Source: Gemmatimonadota bacterium
GTDB taxonomy: Bacteria; Gemmatimonadota; Gemmatimonadetes; Gemmatimonadales; GWC2-71-9
Reading direction: 5' to 3'
NCBI GenBank assembly: GCA_029862935.1
Contig: JAOTWK010000013.1
Coordinates: forward strand, 1 to 24,230
DNA: 24,230 bases
Both the position numbers and the translations under genes were made by a program. The notes beneath the pieces were generated by a model. That model saw nothing but the letters and a program-made list of their open reading frames with translations, was not told the DNA's origin and made no database searches. Below, in pieces: positions 1-8,201 of this stretch. The number at the start of each line of letters is the position of its first letter. Position 1 is the first letter of the stretch.

Positions 1-480
1 CCGGTCGTGGTGCATCGTGGACCCCACTGGGTGCGTGCGCGCTACTTCCACACGAGCGCCCACTTCGGTGACGAATACCTCGAACGATTCGGAGTGGAGC
101 GCGTGCCGTCGGCGTTCGATGCCCTCGAGGTGACCGGCTATGTCCGCCCGCTCGCGGGGTTCGGGTTGTATGGTAGCGGACGGTGGTCGTTTCGGGTCGA
201 TCCGCCCGGCACACGTCGATGGGCCGTGCAGGGGGGCGCGGAAGTGGAGGCGCAATCGGGGACCATTGCGCGTCCCTTTGCGGCCGGAGACATCGAACTC
301 GATCAACTGTATGACTGGACGCCGCGCATCAACCTGCAGGCCGGGACACACCTCAGGGCTCCCAACGAACTGCCCGCCGTGCGCATTGCGGTCGAGTTCA
401 TGACTGGACCGTCCTTACAAGGACAGTTTCAGGGCGCCCGCACCACCCACATCACGCTCGGGGCCATCATCGACTTCTGA
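1..480 (+). CDS. Probable DUF1207-family outer-membrane protein, C-terminal part
   Basis: The reading frame is already open at base 1, so this is the 3' end of a gene that begins upstream; the first in-frame ATG (base 7) is probably internal. The visible ~159 residues alternate hydrophobic and polar positions as in beta strands and end in a terminal phenylalanine (GAIIDF), typical of outer-membrane barrels. A segment YFHTSAHFGDEYL near the start and a late EFMTGPSLQGQF segment resemble what I remember of the DUF1207 family, whose function is unknown. No signal peptide can be judged because the N-terminus is missing. The next gene begins about 100 bases downstream on the same strand, with its own strong ribosome binding site. 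Outer-membrane location is well supported; the family name is a recollection-level match. Confidence 0.6.
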   Translation, partial: PVVVHRGPHWVRARYFHTSAHFGDEYLERFGVERVPSAFDALEVTGYVRPLAGFGLYGSGRWSFRVDPPGTRRWAVQGGAEVEAQSGTIARPFAAGDIELDQLYDWTPRINLQAGTHLRAPNELPAVRIAVEFMTGPSLQGQFQGARTTHITLGAIIDF

Positions 481-571
481 CCGCAGGGCCGCGCATCCTA
501 CCCTGTTCCCCCCACCCGTCCCGAGGCGTAGGTTCTCCGGGCAGTGAGTCAGCTCCATCGCGGGTTTCTCT

Positions 572-579
572 GGGAGGGG
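572..579 (+). promoter_or_regulatory. Ribosome binding site deciding the start of the Asp-box protein
   Basis: GGGAGGGG ends three bases before ATG 583. It decides for this start over the upstream in-frame GTG at 544, which would put 13 extra residues in front of an otherwise typical signal peptide. Confidence 0.7.
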
Positions 580-582
580 AAG

Positions 583-3500
583 ATGAAAACGTTCCTGCTG
601 TCGTGCTGTGTGGTCGCGTTGCTGTCACTCCCGGCCGGGATCTCTGCACAAGAACAAGAAGAAGACAGCGGACCCCCGAAGCTCAACTCCGCACTGCTAT
701 CGGGCCTCAAGTTCCGCAACATCGGTCCGGCATTGATGTCGGGTCGAGTCATCGACATCGCGGTGGATCCGACGGACCGGAGCACGTGGTACGTCGCGAT
801 TGCGTCCGGAGGCGTGTGGAAGACCTCGAATGCCGGCACGACCTGGCAGCCCATCTTCGATAAATACGGCTCCTACTCGATCGGAGCGGTTGCCGTCGAT
901 GCGAACCGCCCGCTCACGGTCTGGGTCGGCACGGGAGAAAACAACAGCCAGCGGAGCGTCGGATACGGCGACGGATTGTACAAGTCGGTCGACGGCGGCC
1001 GACGGTTCTCGAAGGTCGGGCTCGAGAACTCGGAACACATCGGCATGATCGCCATCGACCCACGCAATTCCGACGTCGTCTACGTCGCCGCGCAGGGTCC
1101 ACTGTGGGCGCCCGGCGGCGATCGCGGCTTGTACAAGACGACGGATGGTGGCAGCACGTGGGAGCGTATCCTCGACATCAGCGAGCACACGGGCGTGTCC
1201 GAGGTCCATTTCGACCCCCGAGATCCCGACGTGCTCTATGCGGTGGCCTATCAGCGCCGTCGCCACGTGTGGACGCTGATCAATGGCGGACCTGAATCCG
1301 GCATCCACAAGTCGAGCGACGCAGGGGCCACCTGGAAGAAGATCAACCGCGGGCTGCCGAGCGGGGACAAGGGCCGCATCGGCATGGCCGTGTCCCCCAT
1401 CGATCCCGATGTCCTCTATGCCGTGGTGGAAGCCGCCAATGACAAGAGCGGGTTCTACCGGTCGGCGGACGCCGGCGAGCACTGGTCCAAACAGGGGGAC
1501 TACGTGAGCGGCAGTCCCCAGTACTACCAGGAGATCTTTGCGGATCCCCACAAGTTGGACCGCATTTACTCCATGGACACCCGCTTCATGCAGTCCGAGG
1601 ACGGGGGCAAGACCTTCACCCGTGTCGGCGAAGAATGGAAGCACGTCGACAATCACGCGCTCTACATCGACCCTGACGATCCCGAGCATCTCATCATTGG
1701 ATGTGACGGTGGGCTGTACGAGACGTTCGATCGGGGCCAGAGCTACCGGTTCTTCCCCAACCTGCCGGTGACGCAGTTCTACAAGGTCGCCGTGGACAAC
1801 GCGACGCCGTTCTACCACGTGTATGGCGGCACGCAGGACAACAACACGCAAGGCGGACCATCGAGGACCAACAACGTCCACGGCATCCGCAACAGCGATT
1901 GGTTCGTGACCGTCGGGGGTGACGGATTCGATCCGGCCGTGGACCCGGAGAATCCCAACATCGTGTACTCGCAGTGGCAGTACGGAGGACTCGTGCGCTT
2001 TGATCGCCAGACGGGCGAGCGCATCGACATCAAGCCGCGGGCGGCACGCGAGGGACCGCCACTCCGCTGGAACTGGGATTCGGCCCTCCTCATCAGCCCG
2101 CATTCGGCGGCGCGCGTGTACTACTCGGCACAGATCCTGTTCCGCAGCGACGACCGTGGCGACACGTGGCGTGCCGTCAGTCCCGACCTCACGCGCAATA
2201 TGGACCGCAACACACTGCCCGTGATGGGTCGCGTGTGGAGCGTCGATGCGGTGTCCAAGAACCGATCGACGTCCTTTTACGGCACGATCGTGGCGCTCAC
2301 CGAGTCGCCGCTGGTCGAGGGACTGCTCTACGCGGGGACCGATGACGGGTTGATCCAAGTCACGGAAGATGGTGGCCAGACCTGGCGCCGGATCGATCGG
2401 GTCTCCGGTGTGCCCGAGATGACGTACGTCAACGATCTGGAGGCGTCACTGCACGACGCCAACACCGTGTTCGCGGTCTTCAACAACCACAAGCGTGGCG
2501 ACTTCAAGCCGTACGTGGCCAAAAGCACGGACCGCGGTCGGTCTTGGCGGTCGATCACGAGTGACCTGCCCGAGCGGGGATCGACCTACACGCTCGTACA
2601 AGATCACGTCAATCCGAACGTGCTCTTCGTTGGCACCGAGTTTGGGATCTTCGTCACGTTGAACGGCGGTCAATCGTGGATCCAGATGAAGGGTGATCTT
2701 CCGACGATCGCCATTCGAGAGCTCGAGATTCAGCGGCGCGAGAACGATCTGGTCGCTGCCTCGTTCGGCCGCGGGTTCTATATCCTCGATGACTACACGC
2801 CGCTCCGAACGTTGAGTGCGGCCACGCTGGAACAGGGTGGCGTGATCTTCCCCATCAAGCAGCCGTGGATGTACATCGAGGCCAGACCACTCGGAGGCGG
2901 AGAAAAGGCGAGCCAGGGCGCAAGCTTCTACACGGCGCCCAATCCACCGTTCGGCGCCACGTTCACCTACTTCTTGAAGGAGTCGAAGAAGACCAAAGCC
3001 GCGCAGCGACGCGAGCGCGAGCAGAAGCTCGCTCGCGACCAGCAGGACGTGCTGTATCCGACGTGGGACGCACTCAAGGAAGAAGACCGAGAAGAAGAAC
3101 CGAGCGTCACGCTCACGGTTCGCGACGCCACCGGAAACGTGGTGCGTCGCGTCGAGGGATCTGCTTTCAGCGGCATGCACCGAGCGACCTGGGACTTCCG
3201 CTACCCCGGATACACCGCCACCAGTGTCAGTCGAGCGGGACGCGGTCCCATGGCCGTGCCCGGCCAATACTCCGTCAGTCTTGAGCAGTGGATCGATGGC
3301 GTCGTCACCGAGATCGTGCCGCCGACGCGGTTCGAGGTGGCGCCCCTCGGAATGCCCAGTCTCCCGCCGGCCGATCGGAACGCCGTGCTCGCGTTCCAGC
3401 GCCAGACCGGCGACCTTCAGCGGGCTGTCATGGGCACCACCCGCGCCGCCGAGGAGGCGGCCGAGCGAATCACGGCGCTCAAGCAGGTCATCGAAGTGTG

Positions 3501-3852
3501 GCCAAATGCGGAACCGGCGCTCCGCACCGAAGCACGGCAGCTCGAGCTTCGGCTCGCGGACTTGCGTGAACGGCTCACCGGCGACCCGACCAAACCACGC
3601 CGGAGCGAGCCGGCCATGCCGGGCATCATGAGCCGCGTGCAAACCATCGTCTCCGGTCACTGGTCGACGACTTCGGCACCGACCGCGACGCATCGACGCA
3701 GCTACGAGATCGCTGCGGCGGAATTCGGAGAGATCTACGGTGACCTCCAGCAGTTGATCGAGCGCGATTTGCCGGCCCTGGAAGATCGCGTCGAAGCGGC
3801 GGGCGCCCCGGTTCAAGTGCGGCACCGGTTGCCGCGCTGGCAGCGCCCGTAG
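583..3852 (+). CDS. Secreted Asp-box (BNR/sortilin-like) beta-propeller protein
   Basis: A 1089-residue exported protein. I chose ATG 583 rather than the in-frame GTG at 544 because GGGAGGGG lies just before it and the protein then starts with a clean signal peptide (MKTFLLSCCVVALLSLPAG, cleavage probably after ISA). Eleven Asp-box motifs (S/T-x-D/N-x-G-x-T-W/F) recur between about residues 80 and 700, for example KTSNAGTTW, KTTDGGSTW, KSSDAGATW, VTEDGGQTW and VTLNGGQSW. This is the signature of sialidase/VPS10-sortilin-type propellers. About residues 795-850 are highly charged (KKTKAAQRREREQK region), followed by an Ig-like stretch containing GMHRATWDFRYPG and a helical C-terminal tail. Many database entries call such proteins glycosyl hydrolases, but no catalytic residues can be assigned here; binding or peptidase-associated roles are equally possible. 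Confidence 0.88.
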   Translation: MKTFLLSCCVVALLSLPAGISAQEQEEDSGPPKLNSALLSGLKFRNIGPALMSGRVIDIAVDPTDRSTWYVAIASGGVWKTSNAGTTWQPIFDKYGSYSIGAVAVDANRPLTVWVGTGENNSQRSVGYGDGLYKSVDGGRRFSKVGLENSEHIGMIAIDPRNSDVVYVAAQGPLWAPGGDRGLYKTTDGGSTWERILDISEHTGVSEVHFDPRDPDVLYAVAYQRRRHVWTLINGGPESGIHKSSDAGATWKKINRGLPSGDKGRIGMAVSPIDPDVLYAVVEAANDKSGFYRSADAGEHWSKQGDYVSGSPQYYQEIFADPHKLDRIYSMDTRFMQSEDGGKTFTRVGEEWKHVDNHALYIDPDDPEHLIIGCDGGLYETFDRGQSYRFFPNLPVTQFYKVAVDNATPFYHVYGGTQDNNTQGGPSRTNNVHGIRNSDWFVTVGGDGFDPAVDPENPNIVYSQWQYGGLVRFDRQTGERIDIKPRAAREGPPLRWNWDSALLISPHSAARVYYSAQILFRSDDRGDTWRAVSPDLTRNMDRNTLPVMGRVWSVDAVSKNRSTSFYGTIVALTESPLVEGLLYAGTDDGLIQVTEDGGQTWRRIDRVSGVPEMTYVNDLEASLHDANTVFAVFNNHKRGDFKPYVAKSTDRGRSWRSITSDLPERGSTYTLVQDHVNPNVLFVGTEFGIFVTLNGGQSWIQMKGDLPTIAIRELEIQRRENDLVAASFGRGFYILDDYTPLRTLSAATLEQGGVIFPIKQPWMYIEARPLGGGEKASQGASFYTAPNPPFGATFTYFLKESKKTKAAQRREREQKLARDQQDVLYPTWDALKEEDREEEPSVTLTVRDATGNVVRRVEGSAFSGMHRATWDFRYPGYTATSVSRAGRGPMAVPGQYSVSLEQWIDGVVTEIVPPTRFEVAPLGMPSLPPADRNAVLAFQRQTGDLQRAVMGTTRAAEEAAERITALKQVIEVWPNAEPALRTEARQLELRLADLRERLTGDPTKPRRSEPAMPGIMSRVQTIVSGHWSTTSAPTATHRRSYEIAAAEFGEIYGDLQQLIERDLPALEDRVEAAGAPVQVRHRLPRWQRP

Positions 3853-3876
3853 GGTGCGGGAAGAGCGACAACCACC

Positions 3877-4623
3877 GTGTGGGTCCGCGATCACCGCGTC
3901 CTGATCACCGGCGGAAGCGCCGGCATCGGTCTGGCGCTCGCGCATGCCTTCTTGGAGCGGGGCAACCAGGTCCTCGCCGTCTCGCGCAGCATCGAGCGGC
4001 TCAAGGCTGCGACCGAGCGGCTGCCCCGTCTCCAAACCGCCACGTGTGACGTGGCAAACGAATCCGATCTGCGACAGCTCGTGTCGGTGGCACAGGAGCG
4101 GTTGGGTGGGCTGTCTATCCTCGTCAACAACGCGGGGATTCAACGAAACGACGTCTACGCGACGACCGCCACCGATACCCTGCTGCAGCACGTCAGTGAG
4201 GAGATCGACACGAACTTCACTGGCTTGGTGAAGCTGACGGCACTGGCCCTTCCGCTCCTGCAGCAGGCGCGGGAGGCGGCCATCGTCAACGTGTCATCGG
4301 TGCTGGCCTTGGCACCAAAGCAAAGTGCCCCCGTCTACTGCGCGACCAAGTCGGCTGTGCGCGCTTTCACGACGGCCCTGCGCTATCAGATGGAAGACAC
4401 GGCGCCACACGTCCGCGTCGTCGAGGTCCTGCCGCCCATGGTCGACACCGACATGACGCGCGGTCGCTCGGGAACCAAGTTGAGCCCTGAAGCAGTGGCC
4501 GAGGCCGTACTCGACGGGCTGGCGGCCGACCGGTCCGAGATCCAGGTGGGACTGACGCGGACCTTTGCACGACTCCAGCGCCTGTCGCCGGCGCTGGCGG
4601 CGCGGCGTGTGCGGCGGCGGTGA
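3877..4623 (+). CDS. Short-chain dehydrogenase/reductase (SDR)
   Basis: A 248-residue classical SDR oxidoreductase. The Rossmann cofactor motif TGGSAGIG is at residues 11-18, NNAG follows strand 4, and the catalytic set is Ser141, Tyr154 and Lys158 (YCATK), with the usual 13-residue Ser-Tyr spacing. The segment VVEVLPPMVDTDMT matches the post-catalytic region of DltE-like SDRs, which are often annotated as putative oxidoreductases. Start is GTG 3877, preceded by GGGAAGAG about 11 bases upstream, and the protein begins directly with the first beta strand. The last base of the Arg codon and the TGA stop form GTGA with the start of the methyltransferase gene, so the two are probably translationally coupled. 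The C-terminus is basic (RRVRRR). The substrate cannot be inferred. Confidence 0.9.
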   Translation: MWVRDHRVLITGGSAGIGLALAHAFLERGNQVLAVSRSIERLKAATERLPRLQTATCDVANESDLRQLVSVAQERLGGLSILVNNAGIQRNDVYATTATDTLLQHVSEEIDTNFTGLVKLTALALPLLQQAREAAIVNVSSVLALAPKQSAPVYCATKSAVRAFTTALRYQMEDTAPHVRVVEVLPPMVDTDMTRGRSGTKLSPEAVAEAVLDGLAADRSEIQVGLTRTFARLQRLSPALAARRVRRR

Positions 4624-5189
4624 GCGTGGGATTTGATCACTTCGACCTGCTGGCCAAGGTTTACGATCGTCTCATTCCCCCGCCGGACCCCGCAGATCTG
4701 ATCCGCATGCTCCAGCTGCCCATCGAGGGACGCCTGCTCGACGTCGGGGGCGGCACCGGTCGCGTCGCCGCGACGCTCCGTACGCGTGCAGGCTCGATCG
4801 TCGTGAGCGACCTCTCGACGAAGATGCTGCACCAGGCCCGGCGCAAAGAAGGCCTGCAGGCCGTGCGGGCACATGCCGAGCGGCTCCCATTCCTGGACAA
4901 GAGCTTCGAACGCGTCCTGGTCGTCGATGCGCTCCACCATTTCTGCGATCAGCGCGAGGCGATCCAGGATCTCGTGCGTATCCTGGCGCCCGGTGGACGG
5001 CTGGTGATCGAAGAGCCGGATTACACGCGGTTCGCAGTGAAGCTCGTCGCCGTCGCGGAAAAGCTGGCGTTGATGCGGAGCCGATTCCACACGCCCGAAG
5101 TGATCGCCGAGATGGCGCGTGGCTACGCTCGCACCACGACGATCGAGCGGGACAACCGATTCCGGGCATGGATTCTCATCGACGGCTGA
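4620..5189 (+). CDS. Class I SAM-dependent methyltransferase
   Basis: A 189-residue protein with a Methyltransf_11-like fold. Motif I LLDVGGGTGRV is at residues 39-49, an acidic motif II follows (VVSDLSTKML), then AERLPFLDKSFERVLVVDALHHF and the post-motif LAPGGRLVIEEP, all typical of UbiE/MenG-like methyltransferases. The GTG start overlaps the preceding SDR stop by four bases (GTGA); a second GTG lies two codons further on. It is shorter than typical ubiquinone/menaquinone methyltransferases (about 230-250 residues) and lacks an obvious substrate-specific domain, so its methyl acceptor is unknown. Coupling to the SDR suggests both act on the same small molecule, which is inference. Confidence 0.88.
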   Translation: MSVGFDHFDLLAKVYDRLIPPPDPADLIRMLQLPIEGRLLDVGGGTGRVAATLRTRAGSIVVSDLSTKMLHQARRKEGLQAVRAHAERLPFLDKSFERVLVVDALHHFCDQREAIQDLVRILAPGGRLVIEEPDYTRFAVKLVAVAEKLALMRSRFHTPEVIAEMARGYARTTTIERDNRFRAWILIDG

Positions 5190-5198
5190 TGCGCGGAA

Positions 5199-5229
5199 TT
5201 CGCACCGTTTGTCCGCGGGCGTACATTTG
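5199..5229 (+). promoter_or_regulatory. Candidate FCB-type promoter upstream of hpt
   Basis: TACATTTG at 5222-5229 matches the TAnnTTTG -7 consensus known from Bacteroidota. TTCG at 5199-5202 sits 19 bases upstream, where the TTTG-like -33 element would be expected. It lies in the 97-base gap between the methyltransferase stop and the hpt start. This is a motif match only; the phylum is itself inferred. Confidence 0.4.
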
Positions 5230-5286
5230 CAGCATGGTCGAATCCGCGACGCGTCCCTCTGCAACCCTCCACTTGTGTTCAAGCCA

Positions 5287-5823
5287 ATGACCGAGCCACG
5301 CACCCTGATCAGCGAACACGACATCCAGCAGCGCGTCAGCGAGCTGGCTGCCGAGATCTCTCGGGACTATGCGGGCAAGGAAGTGACTCTCGTGGGCGTG
5401 CTCAAGGGTGCGTTCATCTTCTTGTCCGATCTCGCCCGTCATCTCGACGTGCCCAACACGATCGAGTTCATGTCGGTCTCGAGCTACGGCATGAGTACGA
5501 CGTCCAGTGGCGCAGTGCGCGTGCTCATGGACTTGCGACAAAGCATAGAGGGGAAGCACGTGCTCATTGTGGAAGACATCGTCGACACCGGGCTCACGCT
5601 TCACTACCTGCTCGAGCTCTTGGAGACACGCGAGCCGGCATCACTCCACACGTGCGCGCTCGTGCGCAAGAAGGAGCGGCACGAGATCGAGGTGAAAATC
5701 GATTACTTGGGATTCGACATTCCCAACGTGTGGGTGATCGGGTACGGCCTCGACCACGCGGAGCAGTTCCGCGCTCTGCCCTACATCGGCATCCTCGACC
5801 CACCGCCAGACAGCGGGAGCTGA
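5287..5823 (+). CDS. hpt: Hypoxanthine phosphoribosyltransferase
   Basis: A 178-residue purine-salvage enzyme that transfers phosphoribose from PRPP to hypoxanthine or guanine, giving IMP or GMP in the cytoplasm. The PRPP-binding loop VEDIVDTG is at about residues 95-102 (Glu96, Asp97, Asp100). The upstream LKGAFIFLSDL loop, the flexible SYGMSTTSSG loop, and the C-terminal WVIGYGLDHAEQFRALPYIG segment are all diagnostic of bacterial HPRT, as is the length. The frame is open further upstream to an ATG at 5119, but that would run inside the methyltransferase gene; ATG 5287 gives the normal family N-terminus (TLISEHDIQQRV). The stop lies one base before the stop of the convergent M28 peptidase gene. 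Confidence 0.95.
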   Translation: MTEPRTLISEHDIQQRVSELAAEISRDYAGKEVTLVGVLKGAFIFLSDLARHLDVPNTIEFMSVSSYGMSTTSSGAVRVLMDLRQSIEGKHVLIVEDIVDTGLTLHYLLELLETREPASLHTCALVRKKERHEIEVKIDYLGFDIPNVWVIGYGLDHAEQFRALPYIGILDPPPDSGS

Positions 5824-5824
5824 G

Positions 5825-7477
5825 CTAGCGACCCGCCATCACGGAGTCCCGCGTGGCCTTGAACGGACTCCGCTCGCGCCAGTTGGGAAACGTGCGTTCG
5901 TTGGCAAGCATGGCGCCGACCCGAAACAACAACGCCAAGTCGTCGATGGCTCCCTGCAGATCCCATGCGGGATCGAACTCGTCTCCCGGCTTGTGGTAGC
6001 GCTGTCGTGTGTACTCGTCACGCCGCTCCCGTGTCCACTCCTCGCCATGCTCGACGTGGTCGATGCCGGCATCCGCATACAAGGACGGCACGCCCTCTTT
6101 GGCGAAGCTGAAGTGATCCGATCGGAAGTAAAAGCCTTTCTCCGCCTCGGGATCCGGTCGGATGCGTCGGCTTTGTGATTGGGCAGCCCGTGTCAGGTAG
6201 TCGTCCAGTTCCGACTGGCCGAGCCCAATGACCGTCACGTCGCGCATGGGACCGAGAATGTTCAACCCATCCATGTTGATCGTGGCGACCGTCTGCGCCA
6301 GCGGATACACCGGATAGCTCGCGTAGTAGGCCGATCCCAGGAGTCCCTGCTCTTCGGCTGTCACCGCCAGGAACACCACCGAGCGCTCGGGCCGCTCCTC
6401 CAGGCTCACGAACGCCTTGGCCAGCAACAGCAGACCTGCCGTCCCGGTCGCGTTGTCCAGCGCGCCATTGTAGATCTGATCACCTTGCAGGGTCGCATCG
6501 CGTCCCAGATGGTCCCAATGCGCCATGTACAGCACGTACTCGTCGGGGCGCATCGCGCCGGGGAGGGTTGCGACGACATTGGATGAAATGGAGCGCCGAA
6601 TCACGTTCTCGAGGTCCACGCTCACGCGGAGCGGCAGCGCTTTGGAACGGAAACCCCGCTGCGTCGCCGCCGTCTTGAGCACCGCCAGGTCCTCGCCCGC
6701 CTCTTCAAGCATCACTCGGGCCGTCTCACCGGTGAGCCACCCTTCGACCACGACACGCGACATGTTGTTGTCGTCACGCACCAAATCGAACTGCTCGCCG
6801 GACCAGCTACTCGACACGACGTCCCAGCCGTACCCCGCCGCGTCGGTCTCGTGAATGACGAACGCGGCGGCCGCCCCCCGACGCGCCGCTTCCTCGTACT
6901 TGTAGGTCCAGCGCCCGTAGTACGTCATGGCGTTGCCATCGAACAACGAGGTGTCCTGCGTGGCGAACCCCGGATCGTTGACCAACATCAGCACGACCTT
7001 GCCAGCCACGTCCACTCCCTCGTAGTCGTTCCATCCGTATTCCGGGGCGTCGATGCCATATCCGACGAAGACGACCTCGGCGTTCCGCACCCCGACGCCC
7101 CCGACCACCCGTTTGGTCCACGCCATGAAGTCGGAGCCGTAGCGATAGGTGGCCGTGCGACGCGGGCTGCGCACGGTCAGCGCCGCCTTGGGATCCGCGG
7201 TGATGGCGACGAGCGGGACTTCCTGCAGGAAACTGTCGCCGGTGCCCGGCTCGAGCCCCAAGGTCCGGAACTCCTCTTGGAGATACGCAAGCGTCTTTGC
7301 TTCGCCTGGCGATGAGGGCCCTCGTCCCTCGAACTCGTCCGACGCCAGCACCTCGATGTGGCGGGCCAGGTCGGTAACCGTGAGGGCGTCGAGCGCACCA
7401 GTGAGATCCGCATCGTCCACGGCGCACGCGGATACGGAGAGCACACTGGCACATACGAACAGGATAACGGCACGCAT
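5825..7477 (-). CDS. Lipoprotein M28-family zinc metallopeptidase with PA domain
   Basis: A 550-residue exported aminopeptidase-type enzyme. I start it at ATG 7477, preceded by GAGGAGA, because this gives a lipoprotein signal peptide with a VSAC lipobox at Cys18; the frame extends 23 codons further upstream without a better start. About residues 130-270 carry a PA (protease-associated) insert (VVFVGYGIDAPEYGW region). All five expected M28 zinc ligands are present: His320 (AHWDH), Asp341 (GALDNATG), Glu375/Glu376 (TAEEQG), Asp403 (NMDG) and His455 (SDHFSF). The enzyme is therefore probably active and membrane-anchored, releasing N-terminal amino acids from peptides in the periplasm or outside. 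It lies 73 bases downstream of the glycosyltransferase operon on the same strand, so partial co-transcription is possible. It converges on hpt with a one-base gap. Confidence 0.93.
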   Translation of the reverse strand: MRAVILFVCASVLSVSACAVDDADLTGALDALTVTDLARHIEVLASDEFEGRGPSSPGEAKTLAYLQEEFRTLGLEPGTGDSFLQEVPLVAITADPKAALTVRSPRRTATYRYGSDFMAWTKRVVGGVGVRNAEVVFVGYGIDAPEYGWNDYEGVDVAGKVVLMLVNDPGFATQDTSLFDGNAMTYYGRWTYKYEEAARRGAAAAFVIHETDAAGYGWDVVSSSWSGEQFDLVRDDNNMSRVVVEGWLTGETARVMLEEAGEDLAVLKTAATQRGFRSKALPLRVSVDLENVIRRSISSNVVATLPGAMRPDEYVLYMAHWDHLGRDATLQGDQIYNGALDNATGTAGLLLLAKAFVSLEERPERSVVFLAVTAEEQGLLGSAYYASYPVYPLAQTVATINMDGLNILGPMRDVTVIGLGQSELDDYLTRAAQSQSRRIRPDPEAEKGFYFRSDHFSFAKEGVPSLYADAGIDHVEHGEEWTRERRDEYTRQRYHKPGDEFDPAWDLQGAIDDLALLFRVGAMLANERTFPNWRERSPFKATRDSVMAGR

Positions 7478-7510
7478 CGCTCTCCTCGACTTCTCAGATG
7501 ATATGACAGT

Positions 7511-7535
7511 GGTCGGTGCCTCGGTCGCGCCGACC
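7511..7535 (-). terminator. Possible hairpin between the glycosyltransferase operon and the M28 gene
   Basis: GGTCGG (7511-7516) is complementary to CCGACC (7530-7535), and a nested CGGTCGCGCCG element can form an alternative short stem. It lies between the last frame of the operon and the M28 start. No T-tract follows on the minus strand, so it may be a weak or Rho-type terminator, or chance in GC-rich DNA. Confidence 0.25.
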
Positions 7536-7550
7536 CTCCGATTCAACCCG

Positions 7551-7721
7551 CTAGTGCTCGCTCATCACGCGCCGTCGGATAATGATCGCCATTGCGCTGA
7601 CGGGAAGCGCGATGACCAGGCCCGTCAACGCAGCAACAAGCCGACCGCTGAGCCGCATGACCATCCCCGGCGTGGAATACCGGCCTTCCAGTCTGGCGAG
7701 CCACGAGTACTGCGAGCGTCC
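7551..7721 (-). pseudogene. In-frame continuation after a TGA: C-terminal remnant with a membrane segment
   Basis: Directly after the TGA that ends the upstream 159-residue frame (codon 7724-7722), the same frame stays open for 56 more codons to TAG 7553-7551. It would encode GRSQYSWLARLEGRYSTPGM, then a hydrophobic stretch (LVAALTGLVIALPVSAMAII) and a positively charged tail RRRVMSEH. The composition looks coding: coherent residues, a clear membrane helix and a positive-inside end. I read this as the natural C-terminus of the upstream gene, separated by a nonsense change (TGG or CGA to TGA are the simplest routes) or a sequencing error. The alternative is a separate ~37-residue membrane peptide starting at an internal ATG, but no convincing ribosome binding site precedes it. 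Confidence 0.45.
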
Positions 7722-8201
7722 TCACAAGACAAGCAACTGCCGCCAAACACTGCGCCGTGCAAAACTGCTGAGCAGAATCGCAAACGATGACGAATAGGAC
7801 CACTTCATCAGCACCGCCGGCAGTTTCCACCGACGCAGGACACAACGCACAGTGTAGGTCGCGGCCGCGTCCTTAGCGAATGCCCGCGACGGCAACTCCC
7901 CGCGATCAAGGGTGACAACCTCGCGGAGAACGGCCCCAAGGGCCTCTGCTGCGGCGCCCATCCGAAGCCGGCCGATATGCTCTTCCGCAACTACGCTGAG
8001 GCTACTCGAACCTTCCAGCGAACGGTGCAGTGGCAGCGCACACCGCTCACCTTCGAGGAACAGACTCCAGGCGACGGCCGACACCTCCGGACACACCGGG
8101 TCTTCCTGTCCGCCGAGAACGGCCTGGGCCCAGGCGCGAAGCGCGACGGCTTCGCGAACAGCCGACACGACGCCTCCAGAGAAGCGCGGGCTCGTTGTCA
8201 C
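7722..8201 (-). CDS. Unrecognised protein, last gene of the glycosyltransferase/HprK-like operon
   Basis: A 159-residue frame whose GTG start overlaps the TGA of the kinase-like gene by four bases, the same coupling seen at two other junctions in this operon, which argues that it is a real gene. I do not recognise the family with confidence. Residues ~30-90 (SLFLEGERCALPLHRSL and what follows) weakly recall the N-terminal helical part of the NTP_transf_5 nucleotidyltransferases that often accompany HprK-related kinases. However, no GxDxDxLV-type nucleotidyltransferase motif is present, so any such identity would imply loss of the catalytic part. The C-terminal third is basic and hydrophobic (RRWKLPAVLMKWSYSSSFAILL). 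It ends at TGA 7724-7722, after which the same frame remains open, so the gene may be truncated. Codon use here is visibly less GC-rich than in flanking genes. Confidence 0.55.
   Translation of the reverse strand: MTTSPRFSGGVVSAVREAVALRAWAQAVLGGQEDPVCPEVSAVAWSLFLEGERCALPLHRSLEGSSSLSVVAEEHIGRLRMGAAAEALGAVLREVVTLDRGELPSRAFAKDAAATYTVRCVLRRWKLPAVLMKWSYSSSFAILLSSFARRSVWRQLLVL

Noticed and set aside
697..2358. Long open frame of 553 codons on the minus strand
   Set aside because: Antisense to the Asp-box protein; its translation is Arg/Asp/Val/His-rich low-complexity sequence without motifs, as expected for the shadow of a GC-rich gene.
2446..4191. Open frame of 581 codons on the minus strand
   Set aside because: Spans the end of the Asp-box gene and the start of the SDR gene antisense; no recognisable domain.
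5790..5850. Bidirectional terminator between hpt and the M28 gene
   Set aside because: The two stops are one base apart and I found no convincing stem with T-tracts.
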